The position numbers and the translations under genes were made by a program. Positions 46,612-56,429 of a DNA stretch of 64,000 nucleotides are shown one piece after another. The number at the start of each line of letters is the position of its first letter. Position 1 is the first letter of the stretch. Origin of the DNA: Candidatus Binataceae bacterium (GTDB lineage Bacteria; Desulfobacterota; Binatia; Binatales; Binataceae); NCBI GenBank assembly GCA_035650475.1, contig DASRHP010000001.1, forward strand, positions 62,001 through 126,000. Reading direction: 5' to 3'. Below the pieces are notes generated by a model. The model did no database searches and was not told the DNA's origin. It saw nothing but the letters and a program-made list of their open reading frames with translations.

Positions 46612-49377
46612 TCAGCTATGCAGCAGCTCTCGCAGTACGAACGGTAGAATACCGCCGTGGCGGACGTATTCGACTTCCTCCGGAGTATCGATCCGCGCCA
46701 GCACTTCGAACTCGCGGCTGCTGCCGCCGTCGCTCACCCGCACGCGCAGCCGCTGACGGCGCTCGACGCGCTCTGCCAGACCCTCGATTGAGTAGGTTTC
46801 GCGCCCGTTCAGCGCCAGGCTTTTGCGCGTCTGGCCCCCGACGAACTCCAGCGGCAGCACGCCCATCCCGACCAGGTTGCTGCGATGGATGCGCTCGAAG
46901 CTTTCGGCGATCACGGCGCGCACGCCGAGCAACTGGGTACCCTTGGCCGCCCAGTCACGCGAGCTGCCCGAGCCGTACTCCTTACCGGCAATGATGATCA
47001 GCGGCACGCCCTCGGCGCGGTAGCGCTCCGAGGCCTCAAAGATCGTGGTGCGCTCGCCGTCGGGCAGATGGAGCGTGAAACCACCCTCGACGCCGGGCAC
47101 CAGCTCGTTGCGCAGGCGAATATTGGCGAAGGTTCCGCGCATCATCACTTCGTGGTTGCCGCGGCGTGCGCCGTAGGAATTGAAGTCCTTGGGTTGGACG
47201 CCATGCGCAATCAAGTACTTGCCGGCCGGACCGTCGGCCGCGATCGAGCCGGCGGGCGAAATGTGATCGGTCGTCACGCTGTCGCCCAGCATCGCCAGCA
47301 CGCGCGCGCCGCTGATATCGCCAACCGGCGGCGGCGTCGCGCCGACGCCGGCGAAGAACGGCGGCGCCTTGACGTAGAGCGAATCCGGGTCCCATCGGAA
47401 CAGGCCGCCCTCGGGCACCTCGAGTCCGCGCCAGCGCTCGTCGCCCTCGAAGACCTCGGCGTACGCCTTGCGGAACATTGCGGATTCGATCGAGCCGGCG
47501 ACCGTGGCGTTGAGCTCCTGCGGCGTGGGCCAGATGTCGCGCAGGTAAACCGGATTGCCGCTCGGGTCGCGTCCGAGCGGGTCGCGGTACGGATCGAAGT
47601 CCATCGTGCCCGCGATCGCGTAGGCGACCACCAGCGGCGGCGAGGCCAGATAGTTGAAGCGCACGACCGGGTTGATGCGTCCCTCGAAGTTGCGGTTGCC
47701 GCTGAGAACGGCGCAGGTCACCAGGCTGCCCTGCTTGACCGCCGCAGCGATTTCCTCGGCCACCGGCCCGCTGTTGCCGATACAGGTGGTGCATCCGTAG
47801 CCGACCAGGTTGAAGCGCAGCCGTTCGAGATACTCAAGCAACCCGGCGCGTCGCAAATAGTCGGTGACCACCTTCGAGCCTGGCGCGAGGCTGGTCTTGA
47901 CCCACGGCTTGATGCTGAGCCCACGCTCGACCGCCTTCCTGGCGAGCAGCCCCGCGCCCAACATCACGGACGGATTCGAGGTGTTGGTGCAGCTCGTGAT
48001 CGCCGCGATCACCACCGAGCCCTGGGTCAGGGTAAAGCTCTCGCCGCCGCCGTCGCGGACTTCAACCTTTTGGCCGAGCGCGCCCAGCTGGTTGGCCGGG
48101 AGCGGATCGTGCGGCGCCGCGGCAGCGGCTCCGCCCTCGCCAATCCAGCGCGCGACGACCTTCGGATCGACACTGTCGTGGTTGGCGACCTCCTTGGCGA
48201 GCTCGCTGCGAAACTCGCGTTTCACCGCGCGCAGCGTGACGCGGTCCTGCGGCCGGCGCGGCCCGGCCATGCTCGGCTCGACCTGCCCCAGGTCAAGCTC
48301 GAGCGTGCCGGAGAATATGGGATCGGGCGAAGACGCGGTGCGGAACAGCCCCTGCTCCTTGCAATAGGCCTCGATAAGCCGCACCTGCTGCTCCGAGCGC
48401 CCGGTCATCCTGAGGTACTCCAGCGTCTGCTCGTCCACCGGGAAGAACCCGATCGTCGCTCCGTACTCGGGCGACATGTTGCCGAGCGTGGCGCGGTCGG
48501 CCACGCTGAGACTGCCCAGGCCGCTGCCGAAATACTCGACGAACTTGTTCACCACGCCGCGCTTGCGCAGCATCTGGGTTACCGTCAACACGAGGTCGGT
48601 GGCGGTCGCGCCCGGGCGCAGGCTGCCGGTAAACTTGAAGCCGACCACCTCGGGAATCAGCATCGGAATCGACCGCCCGAGCATCGCCGCCTCGGCCTCG
48701 ATCCCGCCCACGCCCCATCCGACCACGCCCAGTCCGTTGATCATCGTCGTATGCGAGTCGGTGCCGAGCAGGGTGTCGGGATAGGCCTGGCCGTCCTTCG
48801 AGGTGAAGACGACCGGCGCAAGGTATTCGAGATTCACCTGATGGACGATGCCGGTGTCGGGCGGGACGACGCGGAAATTGTCGAAGGCTCTTTGGCCCCA
48901 TCGCAAAAACAGGTAACGCTCGCGGTTGCGCTCGAACTCGAGCTGCGCGTTGATCGCGAAAGCCTGCGCGGTCCCGAATGCGTCCACCTGCACGGAATGG
49001 TCGATCACCAGATCGGCGGGTTGGATGGGGTTGATCCGCGCCGGATCGCCGCCCAGGCGCTTAATTGCGTCGCGCATCGCCGCGAGGTCGGCCACCACCG
49101 GCACGCCGGTAAAGTCCTGGAGCAGGACGCGCGCGGGCATGAAGGAGAACTCCTGTTCGCCGGGCTGGCCGCTCCAGCGCGCCATTGCTTCGACCTGGTC
49201 GGCGGTGACGACGACGCCGTCCTCGCGGCGCAGCACGTTCTCCAGCATCACCTTTATCGAATACGGCAGGCGCGAGAGCGCAAAGCCGCGCTTCTCGAGC
49301 GCCGCCAGGCTGAAAATCGCGTACTTGCGGCCGCCGACGCTGAGCGTGGCGCGCGCGCCGAAGCTGTCTTTTCCCAT
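46612..49377 (-). CDS. acnA: Aconitate hydratase A
   Basis: TCA-cycle enzyme that isomerises citrate and isocitrate through a [4Fe-4S] cluster. Motifs: [13 protein letters not shown] near the N-terminus, [19 protein letters not shown], the cluster cysteine [11 protein letters not shown], and the paired cysteines in [12 protein letters not shown]. The C-terminal swivel domain carries [13 protein letters not shown]. 921 residues, the AcnA/IRP1 size. The ATG at 49377 is chosen over the longer frame to 49503 because the first 42 residues there do not belong to the family. Downstream at 36 bases is the debranching-type glycosidase. Confidence 0.95.
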   Translation of the reverse strand: MGKDSFGARATLSVGGRKYAIFSLAALEKRGFALSRLPYSIKVMLENVLRREDGVVVTADQVEAMARWSGQPGEQEFSFMPARVLLQDFTGVPVVADLAAMRDAIKRLGGDPARINPIQPADLVIDHSVQVDAFGTAQAFAINAQLEFERNRERYLFLRWGQRAFDNFRVVPPDTGIVHQVNLEYLAPVVFTSKDGQAYPDTLLGTDSHTTMINGLGVVGWGVGGIEAEAAMLGRSIPMLIPEVVGFKFTGSLRPGATATDLVLTVTQMLRKRGVVNKFVEYFGSGLGSLSVADRATLGNMSPEYGATIGFFPVDEQTLEYLRMTGRSEQQVRLIEAYCKEQGLFRTASSPDPIFSGTLELDLGQVEPSMAGPRRPQDRVTLRAVKREFRSELAKEVANHDSVDPKVVARWIGEGGAAAAAPHDPLPANQLGALGQKVEVRDGGGESFTLTQGSVVIAAITSCTNTSNPSVMLGAGLLARKAVERGLSIKPWVKTSLAPGSKVVTDYLRRAGLLEYLERLRFNLVGYGCTTCIGNSGPVAEEIAAAVKQGSLVTCAVLSGNRNFEGRINPVVRFNYLASPPLVVAYAIAGTMDFDPYRDPLGRDPSGNPVYLRDIWPTPQELNATVAGSIESAMFRKAYAEVFEGDERWRGLEVPEGGLFRWDPDSLYVKAPPFFAGVGATPPPVGDISGARVLAMLGDSVTTDHISPAGSIAADGPAGKYLIAHGVQPKDFNSYGARRGNHEVMMRGTFANIRLRNELVPGVEGGFTLHLPDGERTTIFEASERYRAEGVPLIIIAGKEYGSGSSRDWAAKGTQLLGVRAVIAESFERIHRSNLVGMGVLPLEFVGGQTRKSLALNGRETYSIEGLAERVERRQRLRVRVSDGGSSREFEVLARIDTPEEVEYVRHGGILPFVLRELLHS

Positions 49378-49525
49378 CTTCGAGGCAGGTCCTTTCAGGA
49401 AAACCGCGGCGCCGACGCAAGCCTGCGCGGCGCGGTGGCCTTGAGTTTTCAGATTAGCGCGCTCCGGGCGGCTCCGCCACGCGGCGCGCCGTCGGATTTC
49501 CACCGCGCATCGCGGCGCTCTTTCA

Positions 49526-50011
49526 CTAGGGCAGCTCGCGCATCAGTTTGCCGTCCCTGGCGTAAAAGTTGAGCCCTGGCTCGCCGTCGCCGTCCACCCC
49601 AAATAGCGCGCGCGGGACGCTGTCCTTGTCCATCAGGCGCACGGTGGGAACGCCGTCGGTGCTGATGTCGAGCGCGATTCGCAGTTTGCTGGCCGTGTCA
49701 TAGAGCTGAACCTGCGGCACGCCCTGCGAGGTAACCAGCATTTCGGCGCGCAGATGTTGATCGCGATCGTACATTGCGAAAGCGGCCTGGCCGTCCTTGC
49801 CAACACTCATCCGCGCGCGCGGCTTGCCCGCAGGATCGTCCAGCACAAACTCGGTCGCGGTCACAACGCGCTGCGCGAGCGGTGGCGCGGCTTTGGGCGT
49901 ATCGGCGACGGCAGTGGACGGCCGCCAAAACGCGCCCGACACGATCCCCCCCGCCAGACCACCCGTAAACACCAGCAAACCGTAGAGCCACTGGGTTTTT
50001 CTCATAGGCAC
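49526..50011 (-). CDS. Small membrane-anchored or exported hypothetical protein
   Basis: 161 residues. A hydrophobic N-terminus ([20 protein letters not shown]) serves as signal or anchor. The exported part is beta-rich, with repeated phrases of the form [45 protein letters not shown] and [15 protein letters not shown], each a short strand-turn-strand unit of about 24 residues. No family recognised. The GTG at 50011 or the ATG at 50005 are both possible starts. It lies between acnA and lhr. Confidence 0.6.
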   Translation of the reverse strand: MPMRKTQWLYGLLVFTGGLAGGIVSGAFWRPSTAVADTPKAAPPLAQRVVTATEFVLDDPAGKPRARMSVGKDGQAAFAMYDRDQHLRAEMLVTSQGVPQVQLYDTASKLRIALDISTDGVPTVRLMDKDSVPRALFGVDGDGEPGLNFYARDGKLMRELP

Positions 50012-50125
50012 AATCTCATCCGCACGGGACGGGTGAAAGCAAGCTTCGCCCCACGCCTATCCGTATGTTGAGGGGCTGGTGGGTGGTGGGGCGCACCCAT
50101 GGCGGCTGCTGCTATCGACCGAAAT

Positions 50126-53100
50126 TCAGCCGCGCGTGGCGGCTCGGGCGGGAGCCGGGCCGGGAAGCCCGTCATAGACCAGGGCGCGGCCGTCGGAATG
50201 GAATCCCATCGCGGCCATCGCGCCGACCCGTGCCGAAGCGAGCGCCTCGACACCGTCGACGGTCTCGACCGTAAGCTTGCGCCGCAGCTCGATAAGCGCG
50301 CCGAGCGCCGCCGCAAACGCCTCGTCGTCGAGCGCGTCGGCGACGACAAGAGCACGCCCGGCGAGGCCCAGAACTACACGGCCCGCGCGCAGGACAATAA
50401 AGTTGGCGGCGTCGCGCGCCACGCCGCATCCAGGCAGCAATGCTCCGTAAGGATTGGCGGGGTCGGCGGCGCTGAGGGCCACCGGCCGCTCGCGCGCCGG
50501 GTTGAGGTTGCGCACCGCGGCAAGCGTCTCGAGCGCCGCCGGCAGCGCGTACTGCTCGCCGGAGAGCGAACGGACGAAATACCCGCGGCGGATAGTGCCC
50601 GCGTACTCCAGCCTGCGCAACGCGAAAGAAATTTCCTGCCACGCAAGCGGTATGCTCTCCAGCGCCAGCATCTCGCGCGACACTATCCCGTGGCGTTCGA
50701 GCAGCCTGAGCGCACGCTCGCGCGCGAGGTCCCGCGCCTCGCCGGCCCGCGACGCCGCCAGCTCACCCCTGCCGTCGCCAGCCGCGTCCGCACCTGCAAT
50801 ATCGGCCGGGGTCGCGTCGCCGAGCGCGGACCATCGGCCCGTCACGCTCGAGTGCAAACGCGCGCGCAAGGCGGCGTCGTGGCGAGCGCTGCGGCGATAC
50901 GCGGCAGCCGGCGCGATCGTGCGCATCGCCGCCGGCGCCGCCCATAACAGGCGCAACGGCGCAAAGCTGTCGTTCGAGACGCGTCCTCCGGCCGCGAGCC
51001 GCCACAGCGCCGCGAGCGCGACGCGTTCGGGCAACCCGGCGCGGTCGGCCAGCTCGTCGAGGTATTGCGCACCGCCGGCCGCGAGCGCAAAAAAGACCGC
51101 ACGCTCGTCAGGATCGGCGAGTTGCCCGGCAAGTTCGCGCGCCTGCGCCTCGCCGCGGACCATCGCGCTTCGTTTGCGGCGCAGAAAAGTGATTCGCGCG
51201 GGGGCCTCCTCGAGCGCGTTGGCGCCCGGCACCGCCGCCCACACCACTTCGCCGCCGAGGCAGAGCAGGTCGAGCCACTCCGGGCGATAGCCGGTGACGC
51301 GCGCCGGCAGAATTGCGCTCTCCCACAACTCGGCGCTGAGCGCGACGCCCGAGAGCTGATCGAGGACTGCCGCGACGCCGCTCTGGTCGGCGGCGATACC
51401 GGCACCGCCGACGTGCTGCCATCGCAGCCGGAAGGCTGCATACTCGTGGTCCGCGCATGGCTCGATTTCCGAACGCAGGCGGTTGAGGGTCAAGCGATGG
51501 ATCTTCTCCAGGTTGTAGCGGTCGCACCACTGCTCGACGCCGGCCGCGGCGCGGCGCTCCGCCGCCGGCGCGCCAGGCGGTGTGCGACGCGGCGTGAAAT
51601 GGCCCCGAAAGACGAGTCCGCGAGCTTCGAGCGCCAGCAGAGCGCGTTCCAGCGCAGACACCGTCATGCTCAGACGCTCGCAGAGGTCGGCGACCTCGAC
51701 CGGGCCCGAGGTCGCAAGCGCACGGCGGACAATCTCACGCGCGGCATCCTCGGGCTCGACCGCGCCCTCGGCGTTGCGCGCCGCCGACGGCGGTTCGAAC
51801 AGGGCTCCCTTATAAGCGGCGGCGAACAGCGTCGCGTCTTCCGATGCGACCACGGCCTCCAAAGCCCCGGCCGCGACGCGCGTGCGCACCACCCTGCCCT
51901 CGCGCTCCAGTTCCGCGAGCATCGCCTGCCAATCGCCCGCGGTGCGCTCGGCAAGCTGAGAGGGGCGGAGCGCGCCATGCGCGCGAATCAGCTGATAGAG
52001 CTCGTCGCGGTCGCGCGCCCGGCGCGCAATTGCGCATCCGCTCACCTCGGCCGTGACGCTTTCCACCGCATCGGCCGCAAGCATCGTTGAGAGGTCCTCG
52101 GTCCGCAGGACGTCTTCGGCCATCGCGCGGTTGAGCGTGACCGTGCGGCTGCGCCGGTTGGCGCGCTCGCCGTCGTCGAGGAAGGAGTAATCCCAGGCGA
52201 GCAGCACGCGATGGGCGAAGACCGACGGCGCGACCGCATCAACCGTCACCACCCGCACGTCGCCGCGCTCGATCGCGCCGAGCAGTTGCTTAAGGCGGGC
52301 AGCATCGGTCGATTCGGTCAGGCACTCGCGCATCGCCTCGTCGGGGATGAAATGGTCGGGCAGCTCGATCTCGGGCGGGCGATTTTCGAAGCAGGCCTCG
52401 CGTTGGGGAAAGATCGCGGCGGCCACTTCCTGCGCGCGCAGCCGCTGGATCCACGCCGGGACCTTGCGCCCGCGCATCGTGCGCATCACCGCCAGCGCGC
52501 GCGTCGCCACGTGGCGCAGGCGCACCTCGAACATCGGCGCCGCCAGCAGCGCCTGTTCGAGCACGCGGCGCACGCCGCGCGCGGAGAGCATCGCGAGCAC
52601 CGACTCCAGCGGAAAGCTGTGGCGCGCGTTGAGCGCCAGCAGCACCGCGTCGTCGATCGCCGAGGCCTGGATTTCGAAGTCGAACGACTGGCACAGCCGC
52701 TTGCGCAGCGCGAGGCCGAAGCCGCGATTGAGGCGCATCCCGAGCGGCGAATGAATCACCACCTGCGTGCCGCCGAGGCCGTCGAAGAAGCGCTCGACGA
52801 CCAGCGTGCGCGGGCCGGGAATCGCGCCGAGCGCGGCCGCTCCGCGGCGCACGTATTCGACGACCTGGCCCGCGGCGCCGGCCTCCATCGCGCATTCCTC
52901 GGCCAGCCACGCCGCGGCGGGCTCGCCGCCGCCGTCCGCGAGGCGCGCGGCGAGCGCGCTTTTCAGCTCGCAGACTTCCGCCGACAACGCGGGCGAGCGG
53001 CCGGCCGCCTCGGTCTGCCAGAACGGCAGCGACGGTGCCATCCCGGGCGCCGGCTCGACCATCAGGCGGTTGCGCGAAATGCCGAGGATGCGCCACGGCA

Positions 53101-54775
53101 TCGAGCCAAGGGCGAAGATGTCGCCCCGCGAGGACTCTTGCGCGAAGTCTTCCTCGACGTCGCCGATCTTGCGGCCCTCGGAAGCAATCACCACGTCGTA
53201 ATTGCCGCTTTCGGGAATCGTGCCGCCCGAGGTGATCGCGGCCAGGCGCGCGCCGCGCCGCGGACGTACCCGCGCGCCCGTGCGATCATAAAAGATTTTT
53301 GGCGCGGCGCCCTGCACGCGCGAGGGCATCTCGGCACCCATCTGCTCGAGCAGGCGCCCGAGCGCGGCGCGGTCGAGCGCCGCGAAATTGTATGCGCCGC
53401 GCAGCAGCCGCAGCAGCTCCGCTTCGCCGATTTCGTCTTCCTCGGCGGCGATCGCGACGATCTGCTGCGCCGCCACGTCGAGGCATCCTACGGGAATCTC
53501 GACTTCGTCCAGGCGGCCTGCGCGAATCGCGCGCACGGCCGCGGCGCATTCGATCAGATCGTCGAGCGTGAGCGCGAAGAAGCGGCCCTTGGGCGTCGCA
53601 TCGAGACGATGGCCCGAACGGCCGATGCGTTGGATCGCGGCCGAGATGGTCTTGGGCGAATCAATCTGGCAGACCAGCTCGACCGCGCCGACGTCGATTC
53701 CAAGCTCCAGCGAGGAGGTCGCCACGATCGCGCGCAGCTCGCCGCGCTTGAGCCGCTGCTCGGCGGCCAGCCGCTCGGCGCGCGCGAGGCTTCCGTGATG
53801 CGCCATCACGGCATCCTCGCCGAGGCGCTTTTGCAAGTTAAGCGCGATCCGCTCAGCCCATCGCCGGCTGAGCGTAAACACGAGCGTGGTGCGATGCGCG
53901 CGGACCAGCTCAGCGACCGCGTCGTACATCGCTTCCCAGTGCTGATGGGTCGCAAGCGGGCCAAGCCCGGGGCCGGGGGCGATCACCGCAAGGTCCATCC
54001 GGCGAGCGCGATCGTCGGCACGCACGACTTTGACCGGCCGCGGCCGGCGCTCACCGTCGGCGGCGACTTCGGCGCCGGCGAGAAATTCGGCCAGCCGTTC
54101 GATCGGATTGAGTGTCGCCGACAGCCCGATGCGCACCGGACGCGGCCCTCCGCCCATTCGCACCATCCGCTCCAGCCGCTCCAGCGTCACCATCAGATGC
54201 GCGCCGCGTTTGTTGGGCGCGAGCGCGTGCAGCTCATCGACGATCACATAGCGCACGGCGCCCAGGCTTCGACGAAAGCGCGGCGAGGTCAGCAGGATGA
54301 ACAGCGTCTCGGGAGTTGTGACCAAAATATGCGGGGGCCGGCGCAGCATCGCCGACCGTTCATTCGCGGGCGTGTCGCCCGTGCGCAAGCCCGCGCGGAC
54401 CTCGCCTATCGCGCGAGCGCTGCCCTCGCCTGCCGCAAGCCGCTCGGCAGCGTGGCGGATTCCCGCCAGCGGTTCCTCAAGGTTGACCCGGATGTCGTTG
54501 GCGAGAGCCTTGAGCGGCGAGACGTAAAGCACCGAGACGCGATCGCAGAGTTCTCCGCGCTCGGCGTCGCGGAAGAGGCGGTCGATCGCCCACATGAAGG
54601 CGGCCAGCGTCTTGCCGCTTCCGGTCGGCGCGCAGAGCAGGACGTCGTGACCGGGGGGCCGGTCGCACTCGGCGATAACGGGCCAACCCGCGCATTGCGC
54701 CGGCGAGGGCTCGCCGAAGCGCTCGGCGAACCAGGCGCGCACCGCTGGATGGAAGGCGTCGAGCACGGCGTCCAT
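50126..54775 (-). CDS. lhr: Lhr-family superfamily-2 DNA helicase, full length
   Basis: Large ATP-dependent helicase involved in DNA repair or recombination. Lhr-core comes first: Walker A APTGSGKT at residues 50-56, VTTPETLFILL, the DELHAL box, the GLSATLNPIERLAEFL motif and SSLELGIDVG with IQRIGRSGH. The winged-helix and Lhr C-terminal regions follow (VVERFFDGLGGTQVVIHSPL, FLDDGERANRRSRTV). 1549 residues matches the full-length bacterial Lhr. The C-terminal third (winged-helix repeats) is well conserved in length. The gene starts at ATG 54775, 66 bases past the small receiver-like gene. Confidence 0.92.
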   Translation of the reverse strand: MDAVLDAFHPAVRAWFAERFGEPSPAQCAGWPVIAECDRPPGHDVLLCAPTGSGKTLAAFMWAIDRLFRDAERGELCDRVSVLYVSPLKALANDIRVNLEEPLAGIRHAAERLAAGEGSARAIGEVRAGLRTGDTPANERSAMLRRPPHILVTTPETLFILLTSPRFRRSLGAVRYVIVDELHALAPNKRGAHLMVTLERLERMVRMGGGPRPVRIGLSATLNPIERLAEFLAGAEVAADGERRPRPVKVVRADDRARRMDLAVIAPGPGLGPLATHQHWEAMYDAVAELVRAHRTTLVFTLSRRWAERIALNLQKRLGEDAVMAHHGSLARAERLAAEQRLKRGELRAIVATSSLELGIDVGAVELVCQIDSPKTISAAIQRIGRSGHRLDATPKGRFFALTLDDLIECAAAVRAIRAGRLDEVEIPVGCLDVAAQQIVAIAAEEDEIGEAELLRLLRGAYNFAALDRAALGRLLEQMGAEMPSRVQGAAPKIFYDRTGARVRPRRGARLAAITSGGTIPESGNYDVVIASEGRKIGDVEEDFAQESSRGDIFALGSMPWRILGISRNRLMVEPAPGMAPSLPFWQTEAAGRSPALSAEVCELKSALAARLADGGGEPAAAWLAEECAMEAGAAGQVVEYVRRGAAALGAIPGPRTLVVERFFDGLGGTQVVIHSPLGMRLNRGFGLALRKRLCQSFDFEIQASAIDDAVLLALNARHSFPLESVLAMLSARGVRRVLEQALLAAPMFEVRLRHVATRALAVMRTMRGRKVPAWIQRLRAQEVAAAIFPQREACFENRPPEIELPDHFIPDEAMRECLTESTDAARLKQLLGAIERGDVRVVTVDAVAPSVFAHRVLLAWDYSFLDDGERANRRSRTVTLNRAMAEDVLRTEDLSTMLAADAVESVTAEVSGCAIARRARDRDELYQLIRAHGALRPSQLAERTAGDWQAMLAELEREGRVVRTRVAAGALEAVVASEDATLFAAAYKGALFEPPSAARNAEGAVEPEDAAREIVRRALATSGPVEVADLCERLSMTVSALERALLALEARGLVFRGHFTPRRTPPGAPAAERRAAAGVEQWCDRYNLEKIHRLTLNRLRSEIEPCADHEYAAFRLRWQHVGGAGIAADQSGVAAVLDQLSGVALSAELWESAILPARVTGYRPEWLDLLCLGGEVVWAAVPGANALEEAPARITFLRRKRSAMVRGEAQARELAGQLADPDERAVFFALAAGGAQYLDELADRAGLPERVALAALWRLAAGGRVSNDSFAPLRLLWAAPAAMRTIAPAAAYRRSARHDAALRARLHSSVTGRWSALGDATPADIAGADAAGDGRGELAASRAGEARDLARERALRLLERHGIVSREMLALESIPLAWQEISFALRRLEYAGTIRRGYFVRSLSGEQYALPAALETLAAVRNLNPARERPVALSAADPANPYGALLPGCGVARDAANFIVLRAGRVVLGLAGRALVVADALDDEAFAAALGALIELRRKLTVETVDGVEALASARVGAMAAMGFHSDGRALVYDGLPGPAPARAATRG

Positions 54776-54841
54776 CGCCGCTCTTATATCACTTCCGCCA
54801 AGGCGGCGCGTCGGCCCGCTCTCGCGGCGGCCGCGGTGGGT

Positions 54842-55195
54842 TCAGGACTTGAGCAAATCAGGCAGCCGCTGGGTGAATTCGCTGCGCGACAGCGCCATTT
54901 CGAAGCCAGCGTCCTTGGCCGCGCCCAGCGCCTTGAGATCGACGTGCGAGGCAAAGCCGATCAGCCTGATCCCCGGCGCCGCCTCGCGCATCGCGTCGGC
55001 CGTCTGCACGGCGGGGAAGCGCGGGTCGGCGAGGTCAACGAAAATGATCGCGGGCATCCCGTCGGCGCATCGTTCGCGCGCCTCGTCGAGCGAGCCCGCA
55101 TAGGCGACCTCGATGCCGGCGGCGTGGGCCACCGCGTCAACCTTGGAGCGGAAAAACAGATCATGCATCAGTCCGAGGATGCGGGGCTGATTCAT
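54842..55195 (-). CDS. Receiver-like small protein with a DLFF motif
   Basis: 117 residues with the layout of a response-regulator receiver: strand 1 ILGLMHDLFFRSKV, strand 3 AIIFVDLADPRF with a candidate acceptor aspartate, strand 4 RLIGFASHVD and a final LSRSEF where the usual lysine is replaced. Only one acidic residue stands at the end of strand 1. Its ATG overlaps the thiO stop by four bases (ATGA), so the two are translationally coupled. The function is unknown; it is not a canonical receiver. Confidence 0.7.
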   Translation of the reverse strand: MNQPRILGLMHDLFFRSKVDAVAHAAGIEVAYAGSLDEARERCADGMPAIIFVDLADPRFPAVQTADAMREAAPGIRLIGFASHVDLKALGAAKDAGFEMALSRSEFTQRLPDLLKS

Positions 55196-56325
55196 AGCGA
55201 TTGTTCCCTCAGGCGCGCGGGAGAAAATGGCGCGAGATCGATCGCGGGGCGGCGCCCCGCAACGAGATCGGCGATGATCTCGCCGGTGAGCGCGGAGAGC
55301 AGAATTCCGCTGCGGAAATGGCCGGCGGCCCACAGGACGTTGGGCACGCTCGGCGAAGGGCCCAGCACGGGCCACAAATCGCGCGTCGCCGGCCGCAGTC
55401 CGGCCCAGGCTTCGCGAAACGCTGTCCCGCCGAGCCCTGGCACCATCGCGGCGGCGCCGCGCACGATCTTTTCGAGCCCCGCCAGCGTGACGGTCTTGTT
55501 AAAGCCCGCCTCCTCCATCGTGGAACCGGCGAGCAGACGGCCATCGCGGCGCGGCACCAGATAGCCGCGCAGCGAGAACAGCGCGGGGCCGAGCGCCCCG
55601 GGCTCAGCCTCGAAGCACACGATCTGGCCGCGCACCGGATGAAGACGGACGCGGTCGGCTTCCAGACCGCGCAACTCGCCGGCCCACGCGCCGGCGGCGA
55701 CCACCACGACATCTGCCTCGCGCACCGCGCCGTCATCGCTCACCACGCCGCCGGCGCGCCCGCCGCGCGTGGCGATGCCGTCCACGCGCACGCCCTCGAC
55801 GAGCTCGGCGCCGGCCTTGCGCGCGGCCGCCGCGTAAGCCCGGGTGAGCTTGCGATTATCGGTGCGCCGGTTGCTCGGCAAATGGAGCGCATAGAGCGCC
55901 TGCGGCGAAAGCGCAGGCTCGAGCCGGCGCGCCTCGGACCCGCTCAGTTCCTCGACCGGCGCGCCCACCGCGCGCTGCCATCGGGCGCGCCGCTCGAGCT
56001 CGCTCCGCTCGGCGGCGTCAAGCGCGACGTAAAGGATGCCGGCGCGGTCGTACTCGGGATCGATCCCGCTCTCGTGCGCCAGGCGATCAACGATCGCCTC
56101 GAACCGGTCCCGCGCCTTGAGGCAGAGGTCAAAGAAGGGACCGGGCCCGTCGGCTTCGGCCTGCGGCGCGATCATCCCGGCGGCAGCCCACGAGGCTTCC
56201 TGGCCAATCCGGCCCCGTTCGAGCACCGTCGTGGCAACCCCCTCGGCGGCAAGCCGCCACGCCACCGAGCATCCGATGATACCCCCGCCGACGACGATCG
56301 CCTTCAAGCAATACCCGCTTTCCAT
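55192..56325 (-). CDS. thiO: Glycine oxidase ThiO
   Basis: FAD-dependent oxidase making dehydroglycine for the thiazole part of thiamine. Dinucleotide-binding motif AIVVGGGIIGCSVAWRLA; family segments ASWAAAGMIAPQAEADGPG, DNRKLTRAYAAAARKAGAEL, HPVRGQIVCFE and the C-terminal LWAAGHFRSGILLSALTG. 377 residues is typical. No other thiamine gene lies nearby. It is at the 3' side of the phosphate operon, about 100 bases after phoR, and ends in a four-base overlap with the receiver-like gene. Confidence 0.9.
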   Translation of the reverse strand: MESGYCLKAIVVGGGIIGCSVAWRLAAEGVATTVLERGRIGQEASWAAAGMIAPQAEADGPGPFFDLCLKARDRFEAIVDRLAHESGIDPEYDRAGILYVALDAAERSELERRARWQRAVGAPVEELSGSEARRLEPALSPQALYALHLPSNRRTDNRKLTRAYAAAARKAGAELVEGVRVDGIATRGGRAGGVVSDDGAVREADVVVVAAGAWAGELRGLEADRVRLHPVRGQIVCFEAEPGALGPALFSLRGYLVPRRDGRLLAGSTMEEAGFNKTVTLAGLEKIVRGAAAMVPGLGGTAFREAWAGLRPATRDLWPVLGPSPSVPNVLWAAGHFRSGILLSALTGEIIADLVAGRRPAIDLAPFSPARLREQSL

Positions 56326-56429
56326 CTGCTGCCCGTAGAGGGGTGGCAGCTTTCTTATAGCTTAGCGGCGCTGCGGAGCCCGCGAAAGTCGCCGCAGAAG
56401 GCCGAAACCGTGCATCCGGATAAATGCGG

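Noticed and set aside
46885-49572. Long plus-strand open frame opposite aconitase
   Set aside because: Antisense shadow of acnA; the product has no known motifs, while acnA has full family motifs.
52211-55564. Long plus-strand open frame opposite lhr
   Set aside because: It mirrors lhr codon for codon in the complementary frame, has no recognisable domain and is rich in Arg/Ala/Gln, as expected from third-position GC bias.
56326-56429. Possible thiamine riboswitch before thiO
   Set aside because: I looked for the conserved CUGAGA and related elements of TPP riboswitches and found none in this short gap.
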